The notes beneath the pieces were generated by a model, which saw nothing but the letters and a program-made list of their open reading frames with translations, searched no databases and had not been told where the DNA came from. The position numbers and the translations under genes were made by a program. Below, piece by piece: positions 8,893-18,128 of a stretch of 64,000 nucleotides of DNA. Position 1 is the first letter of the stretch, and each line of letters opens with the position of its first letter. This DNA comes from Microbacterium trichothecenolyticum (GTDB lineage Bacteria > Actinomycetota > Actinomycetes > Actinomycetales > Microbacteriaceae), in contig NZ_JYJA01000041.1 in assembly GCF_000956465.1 (NCBI RefSeq), forward strand, positions 248,001-312,000. Direction: 5' to 3'.

Positions 8893-9153
8893 GTGGCGAA
8901 CATCAAGTCGCAGATCAAGCGCAACAAGACCAACGAGAAGGCGCGCGAGCGCAACAAGGCCGTCAAGAGCGAGCTGAAGACGCACGTCCGTCGTACCCGC
9001 GAGGCGATCGCGGCCGGCGACAAGGCCGCGGCCGAGAAGGCGCTGGGCACGGCTACCAAGAAGCTCGACAAGGCCGTCAGCAAGGGCGTCATCCACAAGA
9101 ACCAGGCGGCGAACCGCAAGTCGGCCATCGCCAAGCAGGTCGCCGCTCTCTGA
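8893..9153 (+). CDS. rpsT: 30S ribosomal protein S20
   Basis: 86 residues from the GTG at 8893, beginning MANIKSQIKRNKTNEKARER and ending NRKSAIAKQVAAL. This is full length for S20, a basic, all-helical primary 16S rRNA-binding protein. The open frame extends 68 codons upstream, but that part does not match S20 and spans the promoter. A GAAAGAA ribosome site precedes the GTG. The gene stands alone, rightward, between leftward genes, and is closed by a strong terminator. Confidence 0.97.
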   Translation: MANIKSQIKRNKTNEKARERNKAVKSELKTHVRRTREAIAAGDKAAAEKALGTATKKLDKAVSKGVIHKNQAANRKSAIAKQVAAL

Positions 9154-9187
9154 GCTTCTGACAAGCTCCGCGACTCCGAGTCGCGTG

Positions 9188-9219
9188 AAGGCCCGTCCCG
9201 AAAGGGGCGGGCCTTTCGC
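9188..9219 (+). terminator. Intrinsic terminator after rpsT
   Basis: A 12-bp stem (9188-9199 with 9204-9215, one G-U pair) closes a GAAA tetraloop. It lies 35 bp past the rpsT stop and ends in CCTTTCGCTT. Confidence 0.88.
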
Positions 9220-9239
9220 TTGCGCTCGCGGGCGTCGTG

Positions 9240-10277
9240 TCAGGCACCGTACGGCGCGCGCGTGGCGATCACCGTGATCATGCGCTCGAGCGCGAACACC
9301 GCGTCGCGCGAACCGCCCTTGACCTCGGCATCCGCCCGTGCCGTCGCCTGGATCGCGCGGCCGAGGCTCTCTTCGTTCCAGCCGACCAGGTCGCGACGTG
9401 CGCGATCGATCTGCCAGTCCTTCATGCCCAGTCGCGAGGCGAGGGCCTTCGCCGGCTCGCGGTTGCCCGCGACCCGCGCCATCGTGCGCAGCTTCATGGC
9501 GACGGCCGCGACGAGCGGCACCGGGTCGGCCCCCGAGGCCAGGGCGTGCCGGAGCGCGATGAGCGCCTCGCCGTAGCGCCCCGCGATCGCCGTGTCGGCG
9601 ACCGTGAAGGCCGACGTCTCGACGCGGCCGCCGTAGTAGCGCTCGACGACCTGCTCGGTGATGTCGCCGGGGACGTCCGCGATGAGCTGCTGGCACGCCG
9701 CCGCGAGCTCGGTGAGGTCGTCGGCGAACGCGGAGACGAGCGCGCGCAGCGCGGTCGGCGCGATGCGCTTCTTCGCTGCCTGGAACTCGCCCGCGGCGAA
9801 GTCGAAGCGGTCCGAGTCGCGCTTGACGGCCGGGCACGCGATCTCGACGCCCGAGCCCTCCCCCGCACGGATCGCGTCGAGCAGCTTCTTGCCGCGCACG
9901 CTCGCACCGGTGTGCCTGAGCACGACCGTCGCGCCGTCCTGCGGGGCGGCGAGATAGGCGACGGCCTCGGCGAGGAACGTGTCGGAGCACTTCTCGACGC
10001 CGCTCACCCGGACCAGTCGGGGCTCGCCGAACAGCGACGGCGACGTGACGCCGAGGAGCGTTCCAGCGGCGTAGTCGTCGGCGCGGATGTCGGACACCTC
10101 GAGCGTGGGGTCCTCGGCACGGAGATAGTCGCGCACGCCCGCGATCGCCCGTTCGGCGCAGACCTCCTCCGGCCCCGAGACGAGCACGATCGGCGCCGGC
10201 TGCGGAGCCCGCCAGGACAGCTGGGGAATGGCGCTGCGCGCGGCCTTCGCGGGTGCTCGGCGTGCGGGGGAAGCCAT
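9240..10277 (-). CDS. holA: DNA polymerase III delta subunit
   Basis: 345 residues, the usual length of HolA. The N-terminal ATPase-like domain opens PAPIVLVSGPEEVCAERAIAG with a degenerate P-loop, as expected for delta, which does not hydrolyse ATP. The C-terminal helical domain contains SRLGMKDWQIDRARRDL. Delta opens the beta sliding clamp within the clamp-loader complex. It lies 42 bp downstream of comEC, the common order in actinobacteria and firmicutes, but has its own leaderless-type promoter in that gap. Confidence 0.93.
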   Translation of the reverse strand: MASPARRAPAKAARSAIPQLSWRAPQPAPIVLVSGPEEVCAERAIAGVRDYLRAEDPTLEVSDIRADDYAAGTLLGVTSPSLFGEPRLVRVSGVEKCSDTFLAEAVAYLAAPQDGATVVLRHTGASVRGKKLLDAIRAGEGSGVEIACPAVKRDSDRFDFAAGEFQAAKKRIAPTALRALVSAFADDLTELAAACQQLIADVPGDITEQVVERYYGGRVETSAFTVADTAIAGRYGEALIALRHALASGADPVPLVAAVAMKLRTMARVAGNREPAKALASRLGMKDWQIDRARRDLVGWNEESLGRAIQATARADAEVKGGSRDAVFALERMITVIATRAPYGA

Positions 10278-10283
10278 TCCCCC

Positions 10284-10289
10284 AGCCTA
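10284..10289 (-). promoter_or_regulatory. Leaderless -10 box for holA
   Basis: TAGGCT reads leftward and ends six bases before the holA ATG. It implies holA can be transcribed without the upstream comEA-comEC message. Confidence 0.6.
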
Positions 10290-10319
10290 CCGACGCCCAC
10301 CGACGGCGGCCGCGTCCCC

Positions 10320-12710
10320 TCATCCGCCGCGGTCGCGCCAGATAGACACCGAACCGGTCTCGGAGATCCACAGCGCGATCGCCCCGTCGCGGTCGGTGCG
10401 AAGGATCTTCGCATCGACGTCGACGAGCATCGCCAGGGCCGCGTCGCGCGGATGCCCGTAATCGTTGTCGGCGCCCACGGTGACGAGCGCGATCGACGGC
10501 TGTGCCGAGGCGTAGAGCCCCGCGTCCTGGTCGGCGCTGCCGTGATGAGCGGTCTTGACGATCACGTAGGGCGGGTCCAGCGCCCCCGATGCGGTCAGCA
10601 GCCGCTGCGGAGAGGCGGAGAGGTCGCCGAGCAGGAAGGTCGGCGGGATGCCGCCGCCGCGGACGTCGAGCACGACGCTGGCGTCGTTGCCCGGCGGGAA
10701 GGCCCGACTGCCGGTCTTCGGCCAGAGAACCCGCCATCGCGCGCCTCCCAGTGACCCGCTGAGGCCGGCGGAGGCCTCGGTCGCCCGGGCGCCCCGCGCC
10801 GTCAGCGAGGCGATCGCCGCCTGCCCCGTGGCGTCGCCGGGTCCGTGGAGCACCGAGCCGACACGACCGCGCACGGCGTCGAGCCCGCCGATGTGGTCGA
10901 GGTCGTAGTGCGTGAGGACGAGCAGGTCGATGCGATCGAGGCCCGCCCGCGAGAGGCAGGCGGCGAGCGGTTCGGGGTCGGGCCCGGTGACGACCAGCGC
11001 GACGGCGCCCTCCGACCGGAGCAGTACGGCATCGCCTTGGCCGACGTCGCACGCGAGCACCGCCCAGTCGCCGGGCAGCGTCCATCGGCCGGCGATCGTG
11101 GTCAGGGCGCTCGCGCCGATCCCGCCACCGGTCAGCACGGCGACGACCACGATCGCGGTCACGCGCGCAACCCGTCGAGCCCGCGAGCCGCCGCGGTCGA
11201 GTGCGATGGCGAGCCCGATCGAAAGGCCGACCCCGGCGAGGGCCACCGCGCCGGGGATGCCCTCCAGCCAGGGCAGCGCGTCGCCCGGGAGCGCCGAAGC
11301 GGTCGAAGCCGTCGCGGCGATCCACGATGCCGGCAGCCAGGCGAGCACAGCGAGACCCGACTGCAGCCACGGAAGCGGTGCGCTGAGACATGCCGCCAGC
11401 CCGAGCACGGTCGCCGCCGGTGCCGCGGGGCCGGCGAGGAGGTTCGCGAGCACGCCGTAGACGGGCACGGTCGGCTCGATGAGGATCAGGAGCGGGCCGC
11501 ACGCGAGCTGCGCGGCGAGCGGCACCGCCAGGGCGAGTGCCAGCGGCCGCGGGACCGCTCTGGCGAGACCGGTGGCGAGCGGGCGCGCCCACAGCAGCAG
11601 CGACCCTGTCGCGACGACCGAGAGCGCGAATCCCAGTGAGGAGGCGAGCCAGGGATCCAGCACGAGGAGCAGGGCGACGGCCACCGACAGCAGCGCCATA
11701 CCCGCGCCGGAGCGGCCGAGCAGCACCGCGAGCATTGCGATCGCGGCCATGGCCTCCGCGCGCAGGACGCTCGGCTCCGGCGTGACCAGGAGCACGAAGC
11801 CGGCGAGCACCGCCACTCCGCAGGCGACGCGGAGCCTCCTCGAGGCACCGAGTGCGGCGGCGAGGGCGAACGCGATGCCGACGACGAGCGCGCAGTTCGC
11901 ACCCGAGACGGCGGTGAGGTGCGACAGTGAGGACTCCTTCATCGCCGCGTCCAGGGACGGCGACACGATCGACGTGTCTCCCACAGCCAGCCCCGGGACG
12001 AGCCCCGCGCCCGCGCCAGGCAGACCGTGCACCGCCGCGACGAGCCCCCGGCGCAATCCACCGGCGACCGCTGCGGCCCCGCCCGGCGGCTTCACCACCT
12101 CGACCCCGCGCGACGCCAGCACCTCGAGCACCGCCCGCTCTCCCGGTCGCCCGGGCCCCGCGGTGCCGTGGGCGTCGATGGTGGAACCGACGTCGAGCTG
12201 CCACGGGCTGTCGACGTCGTCCGGTGAGACGCGCACCGCGATCTCGACATCCGCGCCGTGGCTCTCGTCGCCGATCGTCACGCGCGACGCCCACGCATCG
12301 AAGGCGAGCGAGCCGTCGGCGCGTCGCTCGATCTTGCCGACGACGTCCGCGCGGACGTCGACGGCCCGGCCGCCGGTGAGAGCGAGATCCTCGACGGCCG
12401 TCCGGGCCGGCTGTGCGAGGGCGACGTGGGACGCCGCGGCCGCGGAAGCCGCCCCCGCGAGCACGACGATCACGAGCACGCGGTGCACAGCGGCGCGAGG
12501 CATCCGCCATCGCGCGCGCAGGCGGCTGCGCCGAGACGGAACGTCGTCGTGTGCGCTGAGGCTCACCACAGCCGTCGTCAGGCCGAGGACGACGGCCCAG
12601 AGGGACAGAGCGATCCAGGGCGCTGCCGAAGGAGCGAGGATCGCGACGGCCGAGACAGCCCAGCACGCGCCCGCGACCGGCACCAGCCGCAGTCCGAGTC
12701 GGCCACGCAC
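10320..12710 (-). CDS. comEC: ComEC/Rec2 DNA-uptake channel
   Basis: 796 residues. N-terminal membrane helices precede an OB-like periplasmic segment (about 60-180), then the competence domain with many helices (about 200-500). The C-terminal part is a metallo-beta-lactamase-like domain with VLTHYDLDHIGGLDAV near residue 605, followed by KTAHHGSADQD. ComEC forms the inner-membrane pore for single-stranded DNA in natural transformation; the C-terminal domain is a proposed nuclease. The GTG start at 12710 lies one base past the comEA stop. The gene looks intact. Whether this strain is transformable cannot be judged; pilus genes are not in the window. Confidence 0.93.
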   Translation of the reverse strand: MRGRLGLRLVPVAGACWAVSAVAILAPSAAPWIALSLWAVVLGLTTAVVSLSAHDDVPSRRSRLRARWRMPRAAVHRVLVIVVLAGAASAAAASHVALAQPARTAVEDLALTGGRAVDVRADVVGKIERRADGSLAFDAWASRVTIGDESHGADVEIAVRVSPDDVDSPWQLDVGSTIDAHGTAGPGRPGERAVLEVLASRGVEVVKPPGGAAAVAGGLRRGLVAAVHGLPGAGAGLVPGLAVGDTSIVSPSLDAAMKESSLSHLTAVSGANCALVVGIAFALAAALGASRRLRVACGVAVLAGFVLLVTPEPSVLRAEAMAAIAMLAVLLGRSGAGMALLSVAVALLLVLDPWLASSLGFALSVVATGSLLLWARPLATGLARAVPRPLALALAVPLAAQLACGPLLILIEPTVPVYGVLANLLAGPAAPAATVLGLAACLSAPLPWLQSGLAVLAWLPASWIAATASTASALPGDALPWLEGIPGAVALAGVGLSIGLAIALDRGGSRARRVARVTAIVVVAVLTGGGIGASALTTIAGRWTLPGDWAVLACDVGQGDAVLLRSEGAVALVVTGPDPEPLAACLSRAGLDRIDLLVLTHYDLDHIGGLDAVRGRVGSVLHGPGDATGQAAIASLTARGARATEASAGLSGSLGGARWRVLWPKTGSRAFPPGNDASVVLDVRGGGIPPTFLLGDLSASPQRLLTASGALDPPYVIVKTAHHGSADQDAGLYASAQPSIALVTVGADNDYGHPRDAALAMLVDVDAKILRTDRDGAIALWISETGSVSIWRDRGG

Positions 12711-12711
12711 A

Positions 12712-13335
12712 TCACACCGTCACCAGGTCGCGCAGCGACTCGAGCATCTTGTCGCCGATTCCGGGGACGGCGAGGAGATCCTCGATGCTCGTGAACCCGC
12801 CGTTGTCGTCGCGCCACGCGATGATGCGCTCGGCCAGCGCGGGACCGATGCGCGGGAGCGTCTCGAGCAGGGTCGCGTCCGCCGAGTTGAGGTCGACGCG
12901 CGTGTCGGCGGATGCTGGGGGTCCAGGTGCTTCCGCTGTCGGCGCTTCCTCCCCTTCGTGCGGCACCGGCAGCTGTTCGCCGTCGTCGAGCGTGCGCGCC
13001 AGGTTGACCTCGTCGCGGTCCGCGTCGTCGGCGAACCCGCCGGCTGCCGCGATCGCGTCGACGACACGGGAGCCGGCCGGGAGCACATAGAGGCCAGGCG
13101 TGCGCACCGCACCCGAGACGTGCACGTAGAGCCTGGACGCGGGCGTCGCCGATGCCGCGGGCGTCTGGTCGATGACGACCTCATCGACCGGTGACATCGC
13201 TGCGCGAACGATGCCGATCCCGACGGTGATAGCCAATGCGGCGATCACGAGCACGATGACGGCGCCTCGCGCGAGACGTCGACGCGCGGCGAGGTGCTCG
13301 GCCGACGCGCTCTCGGAGCGGTCGCCGGCTGTCAC
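12712..13335 (-). CDS. comEA: ComEA family DNA-binding competence protein
   Basis: 207 residues. One membrane anchor (about 23-45, GAVIVLVIAALAITVGIGIV) is followed by a SLBB-type domain (RLYVHVSGAVRTPGLY, about 85-140) and a C-terminal double helix-hairpin-helix (DLNSADATLLETLPRIGPALA to GIGDKML). This is the canonical ComEA layout: it binds incoming double-stranded DNA outside the membrane and hands it to ComEC. The GTG start at 13335 is set by a -10 box six bases upstream. Confidence 0.93.
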   Translation of the reverse strand: MTAGDRSESASAEHLAARRRLARGAVIVLVIAALAITVGIGIVRAAMSPVDEVVIDQTPAASATPASRLYVHVSGAVRTPGLYVLPAGSRVVDAIAAAGGFADDADRDEVNLARTLDDGEQLPVPHEGEEAPTAEAPGPPASADTRVDLNSADATLLETLPRIGPALAERIIAWRDDNGGFTSIEDLLAVPGIGDKMLESLRDLVTV

Positions 13336-13341
13336 GGACCC

Positions 13342-13347
13342 ACGCTA
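13342..13347 (-). promoter_or_regulatory. Leaderless -10 box for comEA-comEC
   Basis: TAGCGT reads leftward and ends six bases before the comEA GTG. It is the only promoter candidate between the leuS terminator and comEA. Confidence 0.55.
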
Positions 13348-13370
13348 TGAGGCGGAAGGGGCCCGAGACG

Positions 13371-13409
13371 GAGCGGGTCCCGGGGATGTGCATACCCCGG
13401 GACCCGCTC
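13371..13409 (-). terminator. Hairpin terminator after leuS
   Basis: A perfect 15-bp GC-rich stem (13371-13385 with 13395-13409) has a nine-base loop and begins 16 bp beyond the leuS stop. No U-tract follows on the leftward strand, so termination may depend on stem strength alone or on Rho. Confidence 0.7.
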
Positions 13410-13425
13410 TTCCTGTGGAGGAAGC

Positions 13426-16008
13426 TCAGTGCGTGCTGAAGCTCACGACCTTCGGTGGGCGGACGACCACACGCGTGATCTCGCGGCCCGCGAGCGAGCG
13501 GACGACCTTCTCGTCGGCGCGCGCGAGTCGCTCGAGCTCGGCGGCATCGATGCGCGCAGGCACCTGGAGGGTGCCGCGCACCTTGCCGTCCACCTGCACG
13601 ACCGCGGTGACGCTCTCCTCGACGAGGAGGGTCGGGTCGGCGGTGCGCCACGGCACCAGGCCGACGAACCCGTCGTACCCGAGGATCTCCCACATCTCCT
13701 CCGCGAGGTGCGGAGCGAACAGGTCGAGGACCATCGCGGTGGCCTCGGCGGCCTCGCGAACGGCCGGGTCGGCGGGTCCGGCGCCGGTGTCGATGACCTT
13801 GCGCGTCGCGTTGACCAGCTCCATGAGGCGGGCGACGACGACATTGAACTTGGTCTGCTCGACCAGCCCGGGAGCGTCCGCGAGCAGGCGGTGGGTGACA
13901 CGGCGAAGTGATGCGTCGCCCTCGGCCCACACCACGTCGGGCTCGCTCGTGACGTCCGTCGCGACGCGCCAGGCGCGCGCGAGGAACTTCTGGGCACCCG
14001 TGGTCGACACGTCCTCCCAGTTGATGTCGTCCTCGACCGGGCCGGCGAACGCGATCGCGGTGCGCACCGCGTCGGCGCCGGGGTCGATCATGCTCGAGGC
14101 GAACTCGACCAGGTTGCCCTTCGACTTCGACATCTTCGAGCCGTCCAGGAGCACCATGCCCTGGTTGATGAGGCTCGAGAAGGGCTCGGTGAAGTCGATG
14201 AGCCCCATGTCGAAGAGGACCTTGGTGATGAACCGCGCGTAGAGCAGGTGCAGGATCGCGTGCTCGACGCCGCCGATGTACGAGTCGACGGGAGCCCAGC
14301 GGTCGGCCTCGCGGGACGGGAACGCCTCATCGGGGTCGTTCGGCGCCAGGAAGCGGAGGAAGTACCACGAGCTGTCCACGAACGTGTCCATCGTGTCGGG
14401 GTCGCGCAGCGCCGGCTCGCCCGTCTCGGGGTCGGTCGCCTGCATCCACTGCGTTGCGCCCCCCAGGGGCGACGTTCCCTTGGGTGCGAGGTCGAGTCCG
14501 TGCGCGTCAGGCAGGCGCAGCGGCAGCTGGTCCTCGGGGACGGGCACGATGCGGCCGTCCTCGGTGTGGATCATCGGGATCGGCGTGCCCCAGAACCGCT
14601 GACGCGAGATGAGCCAGTCGCGGAGGCGATACGACTTCGCGGCGCGGCCGGTGCCGGCGGCTTCGAGCTGCTCGATGATGCGCGCGATGGCGTTGCGCTT
14701 GGAGAGGCCGTCGAGCGAGCCCGAGTTGATGAGGCGTCCCTCGCCGGTCAGAGCGATGCCGGTCGTCCCGGGGTCGAGGTCGGCCAGCGTGTCGAGGGGG
14801 CCCGGATCGATCGGCACACCCTCCTCGTCGAGCTCGATGACCGGGATCGCGCCCGTGATCGGCGCCGTGGTGTCGACGACGACCTTGACGGGCAGGTCGA
14901 ACGCCCGCGCGAAGTCGAGGTCGCGCTGGTCGTGTGCGGGCACGGCCATGACGGCGCCGTGGCCGTAGTCGGCCAGCACGTAGTCCGCGGCCCAGATGGG
15001 CAGGCGCTCCCCGTTGACGGGGTTGACGGCGAAGCGGTCGAGGAAGACGCCGGTCTTCGGACGATCGGTGCTCTGGCGCTCGATCTCGGTCTCGCGCTGC
15101 ACGCTCTCGAGGTAGTCCTGGAAGCGCATGCGCACGTCGGCCGACGAGCCGGCGGCAAGCTCGGCGGCCAGGTCGCTGTCGGGGGCCACGACCATGAAGG
15201 TCGCGCCGTGCAGCGTGTCGGGTCGGGTCGAGAAGACGGTGACCTTCTCGGCGCGGCCCTCGATCTCGAAGTCGATGTCGGCACCCACCGAGCGGCCGAT
15301 CCAGTTCCGCTGCATGCGGATGACCTTCTGCGGCCAGAAGCCCTCGAGCTGGTTGAGGTCGTCGAGCAGGCGGTCGGCGTACTCGGTGATCTTGAAGTAC
15401 CACTGCGTGAGCTTCTTCTTGATCACCTCGGCGCCGCAGCGCTCGCAGTGGCCGTCGACGACCTGCTCGTTGGCGAGCACGGTCTGGTCGTTCGGGCACC
15501 AGTTGACCGGGCTCTCCTTGCGGTAGGCCAGGCCGCGCTCGTAGAGGCGCTGGAACAGCCACTGGTTCCAGTGGTAGTACTCGGGGTCGCTCGTGTGGAG
15601 GATGCGGCTCCAGTCGTAGGACGAGCCGTACTCGCGGAAGCTCTTCTTGTGCTGCTCGATGTTCGCGTAGGTCCACTCGCGCGGGTCGGCCCCGCGCTGG
15701 ATCGCCGCGTTCTCGGCGGGCAGGCCGAACGAATCCCACCCGATCGGGTTCAGCACGTTGTAGCCGCGGTGACGCCAGAACCGCGCCACGATGTCGACGT
15801 AGGCGTAGCTCTCGGCGTGACCCATGTGGAGGTCGCCGGAGGGGTAGGGGAACATGCCGAGCACGTGCTTGCGGGGGCGCGTGTCGTCGGCGCCGCCGGC
15901 GCGGAACGGGTCGGCCTCGGCCCAGCGCGCCTGCCACTTCTGCTGGATCGAGTAGGCGTCATAGCCCTCTGTGGGCGCAGAGGTGTCGGGGGTTTCGGTC
16001 TGACTCAC
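13426..16008 (-). CDS. leuS: Leucyl-tRNA synthetase
   Basis: 860 residues from the GTG at 16008 (MSQTETPDTSAPTEGYDAYS). The class Ia HIGH motif is HMGH in FPYPSGDLHMGH and the KMSKS loop is DGSKMSKSKGN. The CP1 editing domain and the leucine-specific region are present (TFMVVAPDS; HDQRDLDFARAFDLPV). An ATG six codons upstream is an alternative start; neither has a clear ribosome site. It charges tRNA-Leu in the cytosol. A TAACCT -10 box at 16073-16068 gives a leader of about 50 bases with a GC-rich hairpin. No T-box motif was found, unlike ileS. Confidence 0.96.
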   Translation of the reverse strand: MSQTETPDTSAPTEGYDAYSIQQKWQARWAEADPFRAGGADDTRPRKHVLGMFPYPSGDLHMGHAESYAYVDIVARFWRHRGYNVLNPIGWDSFGLPAENAAIQRGADPREWTYANIEQHKKSFREYGSSYDWSRILHTSDPEYYHWNQWLFQRLYERGLAYRKESPVNWCPNDQTVLANEQVVDGHCERCGAEVIKKKLTQWYFKITEYADRLLDDLNQLEGFWPQKVIRMQRNWIGRSVGADIDFEIEGRAEKVTVFSTRPDTLHGATFMVVAPDSDLAAELAAGSSADVRMRFQDYLESVQRETEIERQSTDRPKTGVFLDRFAVNPVNGERLPIWAADYVLADYGHGAVMAVPAHDQRDLDFARAFDLPVKVVVDTTAPITGAIPVIELDEEGVPIDPGPLDTLADLDPGTTGIALTGEGRLINSGSLDGLSKRNAIARIIEQLEAAGTGRAAKSYRLRDWLISRQRFWGTPIPMIHTEDGRIVPVPEDQLPLRLPDAHGLDLAPKGTSPLGGATQWMQATDPETGEPALRDPDTMDTFVDSSWYFLRFLAPNDPDEAFPSREADRWAPVDSYIGGVEHAILHLLYARFITKVLFDMGLIDFTEPFSSLINQGMVLLDGSKMSKSKGNLVEFASSMIDPGADAVRTAIAFAGPVEDDINWEDVSTTGAQKFLARAWRVATDVTSEPDVVWAEGDASLRRVTHRLLADAPGLVEQTKFNVVVARLMELVNATRKVIDTGAGPADPAVREAAEATAMVLDLFAPHLAEEMWEILGYDGFVGLVPWRTADPTLLVEESVTAVVQVDGKVRGTLQVPARIDAAELERLARADEKVVRSLAGREITRVVVRPPKVVSFSTH

Positions 16009-16067
16009 GTGGAAAGTGCCAATCATGGAAGCCGGAAAGCGCGCGCAGCGCGCGAAGCGCGTCTTCC

Positions 16068-16073
16068 AGGTTA
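16068..16073 (-). promoter_or_regulatory. -10 box of leuS
   Basis: TAACCT reads leftward, 15 bp past the neighbouring pabB stop codon. The leader that follows contains alternating GCGC runs able to fold into a hairpin between about 16029 and 16061. Confidence 0.4.
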
Positions 16074-16087
16074 GCGGAACGGGCGGT

Positions 16088-17404
16088 TCACCAGCCCGGC
16101 GGCAATGCGGCACCCAGCGCGGCAAGGGGCCCGCGTGCCTTGATCCCGACCTCGGCGACCTCGGCCGCAGCATCCGATCGCCACGTGATTCCGCCGCCGG
16201 CGCCGACGTACGCGCTGTGGGGCGTGACGACGATCGAGCGGATCACCATGGCGAGATCGAGTGCGCCATCGTCGCCGACCCAGCCGAAGCACCCCGAGAA
16301 GACTCCGCGCGGAGCGCCTTCGAGGCCGTGCAGGATGCTCATCGCGGACAGCTTCGGCGCCCCCGTCATCGAGCCCGCCGGGAATGTCGCCGCCAGCAGG
16401 TCGTCGAGGGTCGTGCCGGTCGCGAGCGTGCCCGATACGGTGCTCACGAGCTGGTGCACCGCGGGGTACGACTCGACCTCGAGAAGCGCGTCGACGCCTA
16501 CGGAGCCGGCCACGCACACGCGCGAGAGGTCGTTGCGCATGAGGTCGACGATCATGACGTTCTCGGCGCGCTCCTTCTCGCTCGTGCGCAACTCGGCTGC
16601 CAGCGCAGCGTCCTCGCCGGCGTCCGCACCGCGCGGGCGGGTGCCCTTGATCGGCCGCGTGCAAACGACCGCACTGCCGTCGGGCGCCCCCTCGACGTGA
16701 AGGAACTGCTCCGGGCTCGCGCTGAGCAGCGCGGTGTCGCCGGAGCGGATGAAGCCGCCGTGGTGCGCGGGTGTCGCCGCGCGGAGCCGGGCGTAGACCT
16801 CGACAGGATCGACGGATGCCTCGACCTCGAAGCGCGTCGTCAGGCACAGCTGGTAGGCGTCGCCCTCGCGGATCGCGTCGCGGCAGCGTTCGATGAGAGC
16901 GGCGTATTCGTCGGGGCGGTGGCGCGCACGCGCGACAGCCCGGTGTGGGATGGACGAAGGCCGGCCGGGCGGAAGGGTCGCCGCGGCGACCGCGGTGGTG
17001 AGCTCATCGACGTCCGGCGCGGAGGCGTACACGCGGACGCTCCGACGCGCGTGGTCGAACGCGACCAGGCGCTGCACCCGCAGCCACAGCTCCTGCGGGA
17101 CGTCGTCAGCCGGGCGAGACGCGGGCGCGCCTGCGCGCGCCGCTGCGTCGTCGTAGGCGGTCCAGCCGACCCACCCTCCGCGCAACGGGCTCTCGCCGTC
17201 GTGCGAGGTGACGGCCGTGCAGGTCGTCGCCTTCACGTGCGCCGGGTCGTCCGGAGCCCCTGCGCCCATCCAGCTCCACCCCTCGCGCGCATCGGGTCCG
17301 GCATCCAGCCAGAACGAGTGGGGCACGTGCGCGAAGACGGCGCCGAAGACGGATGCCGGGTCTGCCCAGTGCGCGACGTCCGCGGCGGCGAGGGGCTCCG
17401 TCAT
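16088..17404 (-). CDS. pabB: Aminodeoxychorismate synthase component I-like (PabB type)
   Basis: 438 residues of the chorismate-binding family. The key strand reads TRPIKGTRPRG; a lysine here (PIKGT) marks PabB, where TrpE has PIAGT. The active-site blocks ERAENVMIVDLMRNDLSRVC, FPAGSMTGAPK and YVGAGGGITW are all present. PabB makes 4-amino-4-deoxychorismate for folate, using ammonia from a separate glutaminase (PabA) and followed by the lyase PabC; neither is adjacent. folC elsewhere in the window belongs to the same pathway. An isochorismate or anthranilate role cannot be wholly excluded. Confidence 0.82.
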   Translation of the reverse strand: MTEPLAAADVAHWADPASVFGAVFAHVPHSFWLDAGPDAREGWSWMGAGAPDDPAHVKATTCTAVTSHDGESPLRGGWVGWTAYDDAAARAGAPASRPADDVPQELWLRVQRLVAFDHARRSVRVYASAPDVDELTTAVAAATLPPGRPSSIPHRAVARARHRPDEYAALIERCRDAIREGDAYQLCLTTRFEVEASVDPVEVYARLRAATPAHHGGFIRSGDTALLSASPEQFLHVEGAPDGSAVVCTRPIKGTRPRGADAGEDAALAAELRTSEKERAENVMIVDLMRNDLSRVCVAGSVGVDALLEVESYPAVHQLVSTVSGTLATGTTLDDLLAATFPAGSMTGAPKLSAMSILHGLEGAPRGVFSGCFGWVGDDGALDLAMVIRSIVVTPHSAYVGAGGGITWRSDAAAEVAEVGIKARGPLAALGAALPPGW

Positions 17405-17410
17405 GTTCCC

Positions 17411-17440
17411 AGGTTAGAGGGGTGCGCGGAGCTCTAGGCT
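17411..17440. promoter_or_regulatory. Divergent leaderless promoters, pabB / dedA
   Basis: TAACCT (17416-17411, leftward) ends six bases before the pabB ATG. TAGGCT (17435-17440, rightward) ends six bases before the dedA GTG. Only 18 bp separate the boxes. Confidence 0.6.
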
Positions 17441-17446
17441 CATGGC

Positions 17447-18124
17447 GTGAACGAGTTCCTGACGTGGCTGCTCGACGCCGTGCAGAGCGTCGACCCCATC
17501 GTCAGGACGCTCCTCGCCGGGTTCGCGATCATGCTCGAGACCAGCGTGCTGATCGGGCTCGTCGTGCCCGGCGACACTGTGGTGATCGTCGCCGCAACCG
17601 CCGTCTCGTCCGTGCTGGAGGGCGTGATCCTCGGGATCGCGGTGGTCATCGGCGCCGTGATCGGCGAGAGCATCGGCTTCTGGCTCGGACGCTACCTCGG
17701 CCCGCGCATCCAGCACTCGAAGCTCGGGCGCCGGATCGGCGAGGAGAACTGGGCGCGCTCGGAGAGATACCTGCGGCGTCGCGGCGGGCCTGCGATCTTC
17801 ATCTCGCGCTTCCTGCCGGTGCTGCACTCGCTCGTGCCGCTCACCGTCGGGATGAGCGGCTACCCCTACCGGCGGTTCCTCGCGTGGACCATCCCGGCGT
17901 GCGTGATCTGGTCGACGCTCTACATCTCCGTCGCCGCCGTCGCCGCAGGCACGTACCGCGAGCTCGCGGACCGGCTGCACTACGCGGGGTACATCTTCGT
18001 GGGCGTCATCGTGCTGTTCCTGGTGCTCGTCTTCGTGAGCAAGAAGGTCATCGAGCGGGCCGAGCGCAAGCACCTCGAGCAGGACGGCCCGGACGAGTCG
18101 CCCGTGGCGGACGTGAAAGACTGA
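17447..18124 (+). CDS. DedA family membrane protein
   Basis: 225 residues with about five hydrophobic segments. DedA hallmarks are the N-terminal re-entrant region ETSVLIGLVVPGDTVVIVAA, the GESIGFWLGRYLG loop and the FISRFLPVLHSLVPLTVGMSG motif, whose arginine and prolines are needed in the family. Several DedA proteins are flippases or recyclers of undecaprenyl phosphate or phosphatidylethanolamine. The GTG start is the only one consistent with the leaderless promoter; an ATG five bases upstream meets a stop at once. The next gene begins four bases after its stop. Confidence 0.9.
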   Translation: MNEFLTWLLDAVQSVDPIVRTLLAGFAIMLETSVLIGLVVPGDTVVIVAATAVSSVLEGVILGIAVVIGAVIGESIGFWLGRYLGPRIQHSKLGRRIGEENWARSERYLRRRGGPAIFISRFLPVLHSLVPLTVGMSGYPYRRFLAWTIPACVIWSTLYISVAAVAAGTYRELADRLHYAGYIFVGVIVLFLVLVFVSKKVIERAERKHLEQDGPDESPVADVKD

Positions 18125-18128
18125 AGGG

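Noticed and set aside
16011..16061. GC-rich hairpin before leuS as a terminator of pabB
   Set aside because: It lies inside the inferred leuS leader, after the leuS -10 box, and has no U-tract; a leader fold is more likely.
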